Shown: piece by piece, positions 1 to 7,665 of the stretch | Position numbering within the stretch: the first letter of the stretch is position 1 | Layout: each line of letters opens with the position of its first letter | Source: Nanobdellota archaeon | Lineage (GTDB): Archaea > Nanobdellota > Nanobdellia > Parvarchaeales > Parvarchaeaceae | Length of the DNA: 43,169 nucleotides | Direction of reading: 5' to 3' | Assembly: GCA_021794235.1 (NCBI GenBank) | Contig: JAJYRE010000002.1 | Coordinates: forward strand, 1-43,169 | The notes under the pieces: model-generated | What the model was told of the DNA's origin: nothing | The model's database searches: none | What the model saw: only the letters and a program-made list of their open reading frames with translations | Program-made: the position numbers and the translations under genes

Positions 1-55
1 TGATGATTGCATCAACCCTGTTCCTTACCCTTACACCGTATTTTGTAGTTCTCAT
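1..55 (-). CDS. Probable 50S ribosomal protein L37ae, N-terminus only (runs off left edge)
   Basis: Reading leftward from an ATG at 55, 18 codons are open to the window edge and give MRTTKYGVRVRNRVDAII. The K-Y-G-V-R-V-R-x-R-V core resembles the start of archaeal/eukaryotic L37ae (typically R-Y-G-x-x-x-R-K-x-V), just before where the zinc-finger cysteines should come. An A/T-rich box at 73-82 sits at the right distance for a leaderless start. The zinc ribbon is outside the window, so the call rests on a very short match; nearby L44e and S27e genes make a ribosomal protein plausible. It could be another small basic protein. Confidence 0.5.
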   Translation of the reverse strand, partial: MRTTKYGVRVRNRVDAII

Positions 56-72
56 AGATAATAGATACGCAC

Positions 73-82
73 ATTAAGTATT
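73..82 (-). promoter_or_regulatory. TATA-like box for the left-edge minus-strand gene
   Basis: On the minus strand the box reads AATACTTAAT, centred about 22-26 bases before the ATG at 55. This spacing matches a leaderless archaeal transcript. Inference from position and composition only. Confidence 0.4.
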
Positions 83-166
83 TGAAATTTTAGTATCTTA
101 GCGTATTTATACCTTTCCTGTTCTTTATATTGTAAAAATAACCCGTTCAGTGAAATAAAGAGGTTA

Positions 167-176
167 CTTTTATAAG
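167..176 (+). promoter_or_regulatory. TATA box for the membrane winged-helix gene
   Basis: CTTTTATAAG is centred 26 bases before the ATG at 198, the spacing expected if transcription starts on the start codon. No Shine-Dalgarno sequence is visible, consistent with a leaderless mRNA. Confidence 0.6.
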
Positions 177-197
177 AAAGAAGGCATTTGTAATGTT

Positions 198-1178
198 ATG
201 TATAAACCATTTTTTATTTTAATGCCGCTATTACTGGCCATACTGCTACTATCGACAGGGGTTGCTCACGCTTTTGTCTATTCGGATATACAGATAATGA
301 GCAATATAACACAGACCCATTCGCAGATATCAGTCTCATCGGTAGAATATATCGCTACTTTCTACAATCTGTCTGGAAACGTGCTTAATATCAGTTTTCC
401 CTCGGCCATAGAAAACCTGAAGCTAGTCGGGGGTGCGACTAAGGCCGATATACTGCCATTCAACGCGTGTAGCACCTTTTCACCCAACACTCATTGTACG
501 TTAGTAGAGGTTTATGGAGTACAGAACGGCGTACCGGTGTCATTTACCTATAATTTTAACGAAACCTACCCGGTGGGTTCAAGCTATTTCAATACTACAC
601 TTTACTTTTTACCACCTTCATTCACCAGATCCCTTTCAATAAAAGTTTCTCTTCCCAACGGCGCTTTCCTGCCTTCGAGTCCTTACTACGCACCGTCTAT
701 ATCCTCTTTTTACATACGGAACGGTCAGGTTTCAGCCACCTGGGTCCTGGCTAATCAGACATTCTCAAACAATCAGAATTTTTACATAGAACTGCCGTTT
801 ACAATCGAATATTCCGGCAATTTTTCCGCTAAGAGCGTTAATACCCTAAGTGATGCCCCGTTTCTAATCGGGATCCTAGCTAGTGTGGCAGTAATCGCGA
901 TAAGTGCGGTACTAGTTCTAATCAGGCGCAGAAAGGCAAATTCATCAAAGAAAAAATCAACAAACCACAAGAATAATCTCTTCACGAAACTACTAAGCGA
1001 TGACGAGAAAAAGGTCCTGAACTCCATAAGCGGAGTACGCTATACCCCCCAGTCTGCTGTTATAAGTGCGACTGGTTTCTCGAAAGTAAAAGTTAGTAAG
1101 ATACTATCCAAATTGGTAAAATACAGACTCGTAAAACTGAAATCAAATGGACGGCAGAACCTGCTCAGAAGATCTTAA
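198..1178 (+). CDS. Membrane-anchored protein with extracytoplasmic domain and cytoplasmic winged helix
   Basis: A 326-residue protein. Residues 1-25 form a signal peptide or first membrane segment. Residues 26-215 are a Ser/Asn/Tyr-rich, beta-type outside domain with many N-x-S/T sites and one Cys pair (91 and 101). Residues about 221-243 are a membrane helix followed by a basic stop-transfer run. Residues 265-326 look like a winged helix-turn-helix: a D-E-K-K-V-L start, a recognition-type helix around 290-305, then a basic wing. This is the plan of archaeal membrane-tethered transcription regulators, in which an outside sensor is coupled to an inside DNA-binding domain. The ligand and target genes are unknown. 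The next gene starts two bases after the stop, so the two are probably cotranscribed. The start is supported by the TATA box at -26. Confidence 0.7.
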   Translation: MYKPFFILMPLLLAILLLSTGVAHAFVYSDIQIMSNITQTHSQISVSSVEYIATFYNLSGNVLNISFPSAIENLKLVGGATKADILPFNACSTFSPNTHCTLVEVYGVQNGVPVSFTYNFNETYPVGSSYFNTTLYFLPPSFTRSLSIKVSLPNGAFLPSSPYYAPSISSFYIRNGQVSATWVLANQTFSNNQNFYIELPFTIEYSGNFSAKSVNTLSDAPFLIGILASVAVIAISAVLVLIRRRKANSSKKKSTNHKNNLFTKLLSDDEKKVLNSISGVRYTPQSAVISATGFSKVKVSKILSKLVKYRLVKLKSNGRQNLLRRS

Positions 1179-1180
1179 TT

Positions 1181-1516
1181 ATGCTTAACAAGATGAAGGG
1201 ATATAGGGCTGAAAGAAAGGTGAAGCTTTTGCTTACCGAGGTGGGCTGGAAAGTCGTAAGAGCAGGGGGCAGCCTGGGTGAATATGATCTTATAGCATTC
1301 AAGGAAGGTTCCTGTATCTTCTTTCAGATAAAATCTACAAAAAAGAGCAAGTTCTACTATTACGGATACATGCAGGATACATACGAGGGGTTCCCCTTTA
1401 GGTTGGTCGTTGATTTTGGGAGGAACAACATCAGAATTTCTGAGCCGAGAAAGATGTTCGGACCCTCCGATGGGCAGAATTTCCATGAATTTCTGAATGG
1501 AAACAGTTTCCAATAG
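1181..1516 (+). CDS. Holliday junction resolvase Hjc-like nuclease with altered active site
   Basis: A 111-residue PD-(D/E)XK nuclease-fold protein close to archaeal Hjc. Matching landmarks are G-Y-R-A-E-R at 7-12 (Glu11), V-V-R-A-G-G-S at 25-31, Y-D-L-I-A at 35-39 (Asp36) and F-F-Q-I-K-S-T at 47-53 (Lys51). Hjc resolves four-way DNA junctions as a dimer and normally has Glu in the E-x-K motif; here that position is Gln49. The fold and DNA binding look retained but the metal site is altered, so activity is uncertain. It follows the membrane winged-helix gene with a two-base gap. Met5 at 1193 is an alternative start. It could be an Hjc paralogue rather than the housekeeping resolvase. Confidence 0.7.
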   Translation: MLNKMKGYRAERKVKLLLTEVGWKVVRAGGSLGEYDLIAFKEGSCIFFQIKSTKKSKFYYYGYMQDTYEGFPFRLVVDFGRNNIRISEPRKMFGPSDGQNFHEFLNGNSFQ

Positions 1517-1573
1517 TTTCTAACAAATATTTTAATAGCATTAATTTTTACATATTCTTAGAAAATTAGAAAA

Positions 1574-1620
1574 AATTAAAGGCAGTTTTCGTTACTCGGA
1601 CTCGAGAACTGCCTTTAATT
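1574..1620. repeat. 18-bp inverted repeat (hairpin) between convergent genes
   Basis: The left arm 1574-1591 and right arm 1603-1620 are complementary at 17 of 18 positions, around an 11-base loop. The core arm is TTAAAGGCAGTT and its complement. It lies between the end of the resolvase-like gene and the end of the convergent Sec61-beta gene. Each arm is flanked by A/T runs, so it may terminate both transcripts. A structured RNA or protein-binding site is also possible. Confidence 0.6.
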
Positions 1621-1631
1621 ATTAATTTTCC

Positions 1632-1814
1632 TTACCCGAATGCTATTCTAAGACCTATTACTATAACAATCAATACAACACCAAGTGCTATGACTACCTT
1701 GGGTTTTACGGTTATTTTACTCTTGTAATCGGCATAGTACTGCACCAATCCACCAAAAGAGGATGGCATTCTTGCTTGGCCTTTGTTGTTTAACATAATT
1801 TTATCTATGCTCAT
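1632..1814 (-). CDS. Preprotein translocase subunit Sec61-beta
   Basis: A 60-residue tail-anchored protein. The family signature M-P-S-S-F-G-G-L-V-Q-Y-Y is at 16-27, followed by a short charged linker with P-K-V-V (about 38-41) and one membrane helix to the C-terminus. This is the small non-essential beta subunit of the archaeal SecYE-beta protein-conducting channel. Its ATG overlaps the TGA of the upstream nitroreductase gene in a four-base ATGA, suggesting translational coupling. It is the last gene of the L44e-S27e-nitroreductase-Sec61-beta run. Confidence 0.9.
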   Translation of the reverse strand: MSIDKIMLNNKGQARMPSSFGGLVQYYADYKSKITVKPKVVIALGVVLIVIVIGLRIAFG

Positions 1815-2350
1815 GCCTTGTTATTAAAACTTTCTATATGTGTTATATCCTTAAGATTCGGGCCGGTTTCTTTCGGCTTTGCTACGCTGTCAAGACTGGG
1901 GTATCCTATAGGTATAACGCCCCTTACAAGGTATCCTCCAGGTATGTTCAGCAGCTTCTTTACAGCGTCCTGTTGGACGGTGGCTATCCATGCACTTCCC
2001 AAACCAAGGTCCGTAGCATAAAGCAGTATGTTCTCTATCGCTAGGGACGCGTTCTCCACGCAGAAAGTCTGAGCGCTCTCAGAGTCGAATGCCCTGGTAA
2101 GCTTCTCCCTGTCGCACGCTACAACTATGATGAATGGGGCGGTCTCTATGTGGGGTGTAAGGCATATCCTGCTGAGTTCCAACTTCGTGGGTCTTTCAGT
2201 GACTACTACAAATTCATATTCGTGTATGCCACCAGCCGCGGGTGCGCTTTTGGCCGCTTCTAATATATCGATTATTATTTCGTCTTTTACCTGTTTTTCA
2301 AGAAACGAGAATACAGTCTTTCTGTTTGTTATAGCTTGACGGACGTCCAT
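1811..2350 (-). CDS. Nitroreductase-family FMN-dependent oxidoreductase
   Basis: A 179-residue protein of standard family length. The N-terminus has the I-x-N-R-K-T-V-F-x-F flavin-phosphate-binding region (usually R-R-S-x-R-x-F) and A-A-K-S-A-P-A-A-G-G at about 32-41. Then come E-N-A-S-L-A-I-E-N-I-L-L at about 99-110 and G-L-G-S-A-W-I at about 116-122, which form the FMN and dimer core. The C-terminal I-P-I-G-Y-P motif at about 146-151 is typical. Members reduce nitro compounds, quinones or flavins with NAD(P)H; the substrate here cannot be told. It sits downstream of two ribosomal protein genes and overlaps Sec61-beta by four bases. Confidence 0.88.
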   Translation of the reverse strand: MDVRQAITNRKTVFSFLEKQVKDEIIIDILEAAKSAPAAGGIHEYEFVVVTERPTKLELSRICLTPHIETAPFIIVVACDREKLTRAFDSESAQTFCVENASLAIENILLYATDLGLGSAWIATVQQDAVKKLLNIPGGYLVRGVIPIGYPSLDSVAKPKETGPNLKDITHIESFNNKA

Positions 2351-2374
2351 TACTATGTATGAAGCCAGCTTAAT

Positions 2375-2566
2375 TTAAGAATATCTCTCTACTATTTCTG
2401 CTTTTACTTCGGCCTTACCGCCCTTTGACTCTGCGAGAACCTCTTCGCATACCAAGCATTTTATAGTAGTAGCAGCATTTGCAAATATTACCTGTTCATT
2501 CTTGCACTTCTGGCACCTTACCTTTATGAACTTGCTTTCAGCCGGTTTGAATATTATCTCATCCAT
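2375..2566 (-). CDS. rps27e: 30S ribosomal protein S27e
   Basis: A 63-residue protein with the four-cysteine zinc ribbon of S27e: Cys18-x2-Cys21 and Cys37-x2-Cys40. The sequence F-I-K-V-R-C-Q-K-C precedes the first knuckle, and C-L-V-C with an L-A-E-S-K-G-G-K-A tail follows the second, as in other archaeal S27e. It binds the small ribosomal subunit. It lies five bases downstream of L44e, a pairing conserved in archaea. Confidence 0.95.
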   Translation of the reverse strand: MDEIIFKPAESKFIKVRCQKCKNEQVIFANAATTIKCLVCEEVLAESKGGKAEVKAEIVERYS

Positions 2567-2571
2567 ATTAT

Positions 2572-2865
2572 CTATTTGATTTCTAATTTCCTCGCTTTGT
2601 TTCCCCTATTTTGGGTTGTCATTTTACCGCATTTAGTGCATTTATACCTTATATCGTATCTCTTTGACTGCTTTACGCCAAGCCTCTTTGCGTGCTCAAA
2701 CATTGGGTATGGTGTGGATCCGTATCCGTGCTCTAGATTCCAGCCCTTTCTTCTACTACCCGCTGTAAGAGTACCTCTCTTTCCACCCTTCACCTGTACC
2801 ACTTTTTGGAGGGTGTGCTCCTTACAGAACTTACAATAGCGTTTTACTTGTGATGGTAACTTCAT
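2572..2865 (-). CDS. rpl44e: 50S ribosomal protein L44e
   Basis: A 97-residue protein of typical archaeal L44e length with a split zinc site: Cys11-x2-Cys14 near the N-terminus and Cys76-x2-Cys79 near the C-terminus. The glycine- and basic-rich middle (K-G-G-K-R-G-T-L at 26-33) is characteristic of this large-subunit protein near the E site. It is the first gene of the minus-strand run, with an A/T-rich box at 2880-2894 placed for a leaderless start. Confidence 0.96.
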   Translation of the reverse strand: MKLPSQVKRYCKFCKEHTLQKVVQVKGGKRGTLTAGSRRKGWNLEHGYGSTPYPMFEHAKRLGVKQSKRYDIRYKCTKCGKMTTQNRGNKARKLEIK

Positions 2866-2879
2866 TTACTTTGATAAAA

Positions 2880-2894
2880 ATATATACTATTTAA
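2880..2894 (-). promoter_or_regulatory. TATA box of the L44e operon
   Basis: The minus strand reads TTAAATAGTATATA, centred roughly 22-26 bases before the L44e ATG at 2865. No Shine-Dalgarno sequence is seen. Confidence 0.55.
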
Positions 2895-2952
2895 CTCTTT
2901 CTATGGTCATTTACTCCGTCAATCAGTCTAAAAACCATCGAAACTGGGTACA

Positions 2953-2961
2953 GATTTAAAT
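2953..2961 (+). promoter_or_regulatory. TATA box of the sedolisin-like protease gene
   Basis: GATTTAAAT is centred 25 bases before the ATG at 2982. The start codon is preceded by an A/T-rich stretch with no Shine-Dalgarno sequence, consistent with a leaderless transcript. Confidence 0.55.
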
Positions 2962-2981
2962 CATAGAGGCATTAAATTAAA

Positions 2982-5384
2982 ATGAAATTGTTGGCGGTTC
3001 TACCTGTACTGGTATTATTGTTTAGCCTTGGGACCGCTCATGCTGCGGTATCGTTGAACTTAAACCAAGTGCCTTTTCAAGGAAGCAGCTGCAGCTTTCT
3101 GTCCCCACAGCAGATACAGAGTGCATATGGTTTTAACCAGCTCTATAACACGGGAATAAACGGGAGCAGACAGAGTATAGCCATAATCGACGCGTACGGG
3201 GATCCAAACCTCCAGGTGGACATCAATTCATTCGACTATCAATACGGCCTGTCCCCGCTGACAGTGGGCTCCAACCTGATAGTTAAAACACCTTTAGGCA
3301 CGCCAACGTCACATTTCAATAACTGGACCGCTGAGACTGCACTGGATGTAGAAGTCGCACATTCACTAGCTCCGGGGGCAAAGATATACCTGGTATTAGC
3401 ACCTAATGAGAGCTCATTGTTCAACGCCATAAACTATACCGTGAATAATCTGCCAGTAAACACGATATCCATAAGCTGGGGCAGCTCAGAATTAGGGTAT
3501 TCCAGCTCGAGTATAAACTACTTCAATAGTATTTTTTCTGCTGCAGAACAGAAAGGCATAAACATGTTTGTAGCAACAGGCGATTCCGGTGCCTACAACT
3601 CCGCGAATTCCCTGAATGTAAATTTCCCCGCATCCAGTCCGAATGTTGTAGCGGTTGGAGGTACTACTCTCTCAGTTTCATCCTCGGGTTTATATGGGGG
3701 CGAAGTCGGGTGGAACGGTAGCGGCGGCGGCCAGAGCCAGTTCTTTCCAAGACCGTCATTCCAACCTTCTCTAAGCAATTATAGAATGATACCCGATGTG
3801 GCATTCAATGCCGGTAATCCGATTTGCATAGTCGTTAACCAATCGGCCAGAGGATATTATGGGACTAGCGTAGCGGCACCATCATGGGCGGCTATAGACG
3901 CCTTGATAAACCAGAAAGTCGGCGGTGACAAAGCGTTTCTTTTACCAAATCTGTATAAAACTTATTCCAGCTACGGCCAATTGGCGTTTAACAATATCAC
4001 GAGCGGATGCAACGGGCAGTACTGTGCGGATGGGAGCTACAATGAAGTTACGGGTCTTGGTTCACCAAAAGTATACCAGTTAGTACAGATAATATCAAAA
4101 TCCTCGTATAAACTAACATTTGATCCGTCTAGCCTGAACGCGGTGTTTAATGTAAACGGTATAAACTACACATCAAAAGTTTCTTTGAACTTTACTTACG
4201 GGGAAAAGATTTCATTAACCGCATACTCCAGCAGCTCAAAGAGCGTAGGAACCACCAATTTTACTTCTTTCTCCGGCCTGGTAAACACAAAAAACAGAGC
4301 AGTGTCGTTTTTCGTGAATAGCTCGGGAGTTGTGGACATAAACTATCTGGATTTCTTTGATGTTAACCTGAATGGTGTAGATGGTAATTCCAGCTCTTCT
4401 CGCATGATACCTGGGGGTAATACAGCTGAGATAAGTTCCCCGGCACGTGTGAATTACAGCAATGTACAATACACTCTTCTCGGTTTCAGAATAAACAATG
4501 GGCCCATAATATACTCAGATGGATACAACGTAAGCGTGTATGAGCCTATGAATATCAGTTTTATATGGAACAAAGCCTACAAAACGGATCTCTCGGTAAC
4601 CCCGGTCTCATCTCTGTCCGTAAACGTGTCATTTTCAACATTCGAGCCCTTATCGAACAACATCATCAAGACTACCTCTACTATCTCGGGCAATGAGGGG
4701 ATTTTTGCCGTGAATAACACTAATATATCTGTTTACAGTAATCCGCAGATAGTAGCAAACCATAGGTATGTTCTCCAAGATTTTAGTTTCAAAGCAAATC
4801 AGATAGGCGTATCAGCGAATTTCCTAGAAGAGAAGCCGCTCCACATAAATTTCTACTCGACGGATGGGAGCAGCATAACTCCCGGCGTTATGGAAGTCGG
4901 TTTCAACAATACTAACTACACTTACATCAACAGTACAACCGTGTGGGGCCCCTTATCCGGTAACTTTACTATAAATCGAATAATCTATAAGGGGGTACAG
5001 ATGTTCAGCCAGCCCATCGCCCTAAACTCCAGTGTGCGTAACCTTAGTCTTAGTCTGCCCGTCAGCAACGTAGTGGTATTTTTGTCGACTTATTTTGGGG
5101 TACCCGTAATAGGCGCCAATGTTAAATTACTGGTCGGCAACAGCACTTTTTCCAATTCTACCGGGTTATCAGGCAAGACGGTTTTCTATAATATCCCACA
5201 AGGGAAATTCAACTTAGGGATAACCGCCTACGGAGATACCTACACATTCAATGATTTAAGCTCAACCTCTCCAAATCTAGTGGTTTCACCCGCCCTATAT
5301 CAGCTGTACATACTGCTCGGAGTCGTGTTGGTAGTGCTCATTGGGTTGTTTTTGTTTGAAAAAATAAAACACCGTAAGAGATAG
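2982..5384 (+). CDS. Sedolisin-type (S53) serine-carboxyl protease, membrane-anchored
   Basis: An 800-residue exported protein. Residues 1-22 are a signal peptide. The catalytic domain (about 36-370) carries the S53 set: Glu118 and Asp122 in E-T-A-L-D-V-E, Asp201 in A-T-G-D-S-G, and Ser296 in Y-G-T-S-V-A-A-P. A calcium-site-like end follows at about 337-361 (N-I-T-S-G, then E-V-T-G-L-G-S-P). Sedolisins work at acidic pH. Most are made with a pro-domain of roughly 150-200 residues; here the mature-like start L-S-P-Q-Q-I-Q-S-A-Y-G begins at residue 40, so that domain is missing. Residues 370-770 form Asn/Ser/Thr-rich beta domains with many N-x-S/T sites. Residues 773-793 are a membrane helix with a basic tail, which places the protease on the cell surface. 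It precedes pilus genes. Family assignment is firm; the substrate is unknown. Confidence 0.9.
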   Translation: MKLLAVLPVLVLLFSLGTAHAAVSLNLNQVPFQGSSCSFLSPQQIQSAYGFNQLYNTGINGSRQSIAIIDAYGDPNLQVDINSFDYQYGLSPLTVGSNLIVKTPLGTPTSHFNNWTAETALDVEVAHSLAPGAKIYLVLAPNESSLFNAINYTVNNLPVNTISISWGSSELGYSSSSINYFNSIFSAAEQKGINMFVATGDSGAYNSANSLNVNFPASSPNVVAVGGTTLSVSSSGLYGGEVGWNGSGGGQSQFFPRPSFQPSLSNYRMIPDVAFNAGNPICIVVNQSARGYYGTSVAAPSWAAIDALINQKVGGDKAFLLPNLYKTYSSYGQLAFNNITSGCNGQYCADGSYNEVTGLGSPKVYQLVQIISKSSYKLTFDPSSLNAVFNVNGINYTSKVSLNFTYGEKISLTAYSSSSKSVGTTNFTSFSGLVNTKNRAVSFFVNSSGVVDINYLDFFDVNLNGVDGNSSSSRMIPGGNTAEISSPARVNYSNVQYTLLGFRINNGPIIYSDGYNVSVYEPMNISFIWNKAYKTDLSVTPVSSLSVNVSFSTFEPLSNNIIKTTSTISGNEGIFAVNNTNISVYSNPQIVANHRYVLQDFSFKANQIGVSANFLEEKPLHINFYSTDGSSITPGVMEVGFNNTNYTYINSTTVWGPLSGNFTINRIIYKGVQMFSQPIALNSSVRNLSLSLPVSNVVVFLSTYFGVPVIGANVKLLVGNSTFSNSTGLSGKTVFYNIPQGKFNLGITAYGDTYTFNDLSSTSPNLVVSPALYQLYILLGVVLVVLIGLFLFEKIKHRKR

Positions 5385-5424
5385 TGCATATTAAACATAA
5401 AAATGTCTATAATATTTACTAACT

Positions 5425-7665
5425 ATGGAGAACAGAACCAAAGACTACACCATTTCAAGGGAGGAGGGGGATATTGTTCTCACATACAGGGTGGATCTCA
5501 ATGTATTATACCCCAATCCGGAAGATAATGAAGTCATCTTCGAAAAGATAATCAATGCTATACTGGAATCCGGAGACGTGACGTCACTTGTAATAGCTAG
5601 CGACAGAAATTATATCTACACGAAAGAGGCTGTAGATATCCTAAATAATCTGGCAGACATCTACAGGAAGATACTGGAATCCGATATGGTAAAGCAGTTT
5701 CCGGAAGATGTACAGAGGCAGTTTTCTGAGCAAATATCCTCCCTCAATTACGTAATATTCAACAGACTAAAAAGGGATCCTATAGGAGCTTACGTATTTG
5801 CGGTAAGGGCAGAGCGTGAGATAAGGGTTCTAGCCAGAAACAATCCATCCGCAGCTCTTTCAGAGGTACTAAACCGATTCTCCAGCCTTCTTTCTATACT
5901 CGCAACTTCTGAGATAATAAAGAAGAGCGCGAGCTACTTGCTGGGATACAGGATAGGCGACAGAACTCCTTATCGATCCCTGCTTAAGCCGCTGATAAGG
6001 CCAAATTTCACTTACACCAGAATACAGTCCGAGCCGCCGATATCGGCAGAGGAGGTGGATACGTACAAGATAGACGATGCGGACGGTACGGAAGTTACTA
6101 TATATAAGATACCCGGAGTATCGCAATACCTATACCATCTCTCCCCCCCGGAACTGCTTCTTAACGTTGACGAATACAATATACTGGACCAGGTCAGGAC
6201 AAACTTGATAAACTACAGGCCGCAGGAAGAGGAGTTCACAGACCCGGTAAGGATGAGGGACGTATTCTTTAACCTTAGTAAGGATATGATAATAGACATA
6301 AGCAGCAAGAGCAAGTACAACATAGGTTTTAAGGACGTAGAAAAACTAGCAAGAATCCTAGTGAGGCTAACGGTGGGCTTCGGAATCACCGAAGTGATTC
6401 TAGCAGACTCGAGAGTCGAGGATGTGTATCTAAACTCTCCCATAAGCCATTCCCCCCTATTCGTTAAGCATAGCGTATACGGGGAATGCGCATCCAACAT
6501 AATTCCTAATGCGAGGGAAGTCGACGCGTGGGCTTCAAGATTTAGGTTAATGTCCGGAAGACCTCTGGACGAGGGACACCCTGTTTTAGATACAGAATTA
6601 ATAACGAGTCTTCTCAGAGCCAGGGTCGCCATATCCCAGAAACCACTATCTCCGTACGGTTTGAGTGTAGCGTTCAGGAGACACAGGGAGAATCCATGGA
6701 CAATACCGTTGTTTATCAACAACGGCATGATATCCCCGTTTGCAGCAGGGCTGCTGTGGTTCTGTGTCGAGGGCGCCAGAACCGTCCTAATAAGCGGTAC
6801 AAGAGGCGCAGGTAAGACATCTTTCCTTACTTCTCTTATGCTTCTGCTTATGAAGCGCTACAGGGTAATAACCGTTGAAGACACCCTGGAGATACCAACA
6901 GATGCCTTTACGAACTTAGGCTACGACATCCTTTCGCTAAAAGTACAGAGTGCAATAACAGGAGAGAAATCTGAGATGACAGCAGAAGAGGGAATACGTA
7001 CAACGCTCAGGCTGGGAGACAGCTCACTGGTGGTGGGAGAGGTTAGAAGCACGGAGGCAAAGGCACTCTATGAGGCTATGCGTGTAGGCGCCCTGTCAAA
7101 CGTAGTCCTCGGAACAATACACGGAGAAAACGCATACGGTGTGTTTGACAGGATAGTTAACGATCTAGGCGTCCCAAAAACAAGCTTCAAGGCGACGGAT
7201 TTGATAGTTTCTGTGAACAAGATAAAATCCCAGGACAGGTTGACCGAGAAAAGGCGCGTTCTAAACATAACCGAAGTAAGAAAGGACTGGGTTGATGATC
7301 CGCTCTATGAGAACGGTTTTGTGGACCTGGTGAAATATGACATAAAACAGGACGCGCTTTTAGCTTCAAGCGATCTTCTGGAGGGAAATAGCGATGTAAT
7401 CAAGCAGATAGCCTCAAACGTAAAAGACTGGGCCGGCAACTGGGATGCCGTCCTTGATAATATTCAGGCGAGAGCCGATATACTCAAGATGCTGGTTGAC
7501 TATTCGCAGAAAAAGAAAGATCCTTCGATCCTGGAGGCTAAACACTCCGTCTCGGCTATCGACCAGTACTATGACATAGTAAGCAAGTTGAAGGAAGAAT
7601 ACGGTTCGGCCGAGAGAAGTAACATAGTAAAAATGTTTGATTTATGGCTAAGAGAACAAAAGTGA
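5425..7665 (+). CDS. Type II/IV secretion ATPase (FlaI/TadA/GspE-like) for a type IV pilus
   Basis: A 746-residue hexameric-type motor ATPase. The ATPase core has Walker A G-T-R-G-A-G-K-T at 458-465, an Asp-box-like V-E-D-T at about 486-489, Walker B-type S-L-V-V-G-E-V-R at 534-541, and a His-box region with T-I-H-G-E at about 565. The first 230 or so residues are helical and longer than in FlaI. An additional C-terminal region follows the core. The protein powers assembly of pilin-like filaments from the cytoplasm. The next gene encodes the membrane platform and overlaps by 22 bases, so the two form an operon. Similar proteins drive archaella, adhesion pili and other archaeal pili; the exact filament type is not decided by sequence. 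Confidence 0.9.
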   Translation: MENRTKDYTISREEGDIVLTYRVDLNVLYPNPEDNEVIFEKIINAILESGDVTSLVIASDRNYIYTKEAVDILNNLADIYRKILESDMVKQFPEDVQRQFSEQISSLNYVIFNRLKRDPIGAYVFAVRAEREIRVLARNNPSAALSEVLNRFSSLLSILATSEIIKKSASYLLGYRIGDRTPYRSLLKPLIRPNFTYTRIQSEPPISAEEVDTYKIDDADGTEVTIYKIPGVSQYLYHLSPPELLLNVDEYNILDQVRTNLINYRPQEEEFTDPVRMRDVFFNLSKDMIIDISSKSKYNIGFKDVEKLARILVRLTVGFGITEVILADSRVEDVYLNSPISHSPLFVKHSVYGECASNIIPNAREVDAWASRFRLMSGRPLDEGHPVLDTELITSLLRARVAISQKPLSPYGLSVAFRRHRENPWTIPLFINNGMISPFAAGLLWFCVEGARTVLISGTRGAGKTSFLTSLMLLLMKRYRVITVEDTLEIPTDAFTNLGYDILSLKVQSAITGEKSEMTAEEGIRTTLRLGDSSLVVGEVRSTEAKALYEAMRVGALSNVVLGTIHGENAYGVFDRIVNDLGVPKTSFKATDLIVSVNKIKSQDRLTEKRRVLNITEVRKDWVDDPLYENGFVDLVKYDIKQDALLASSDLLEGNSDVIKQIASNVKDWAGNWDAVLDNIQARADILKMLVDYSQKKKDPSILEAKHSVSAIDQYYDIVSKLKEEYGSAERSNIVKMFDLWLREQK

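Noticed and set aside
6213-6728. 171-codon minus-strand open frame
   Set aside because: Lies wholly opposite the pilus ATPase gene and lacks any family motif or promoter.
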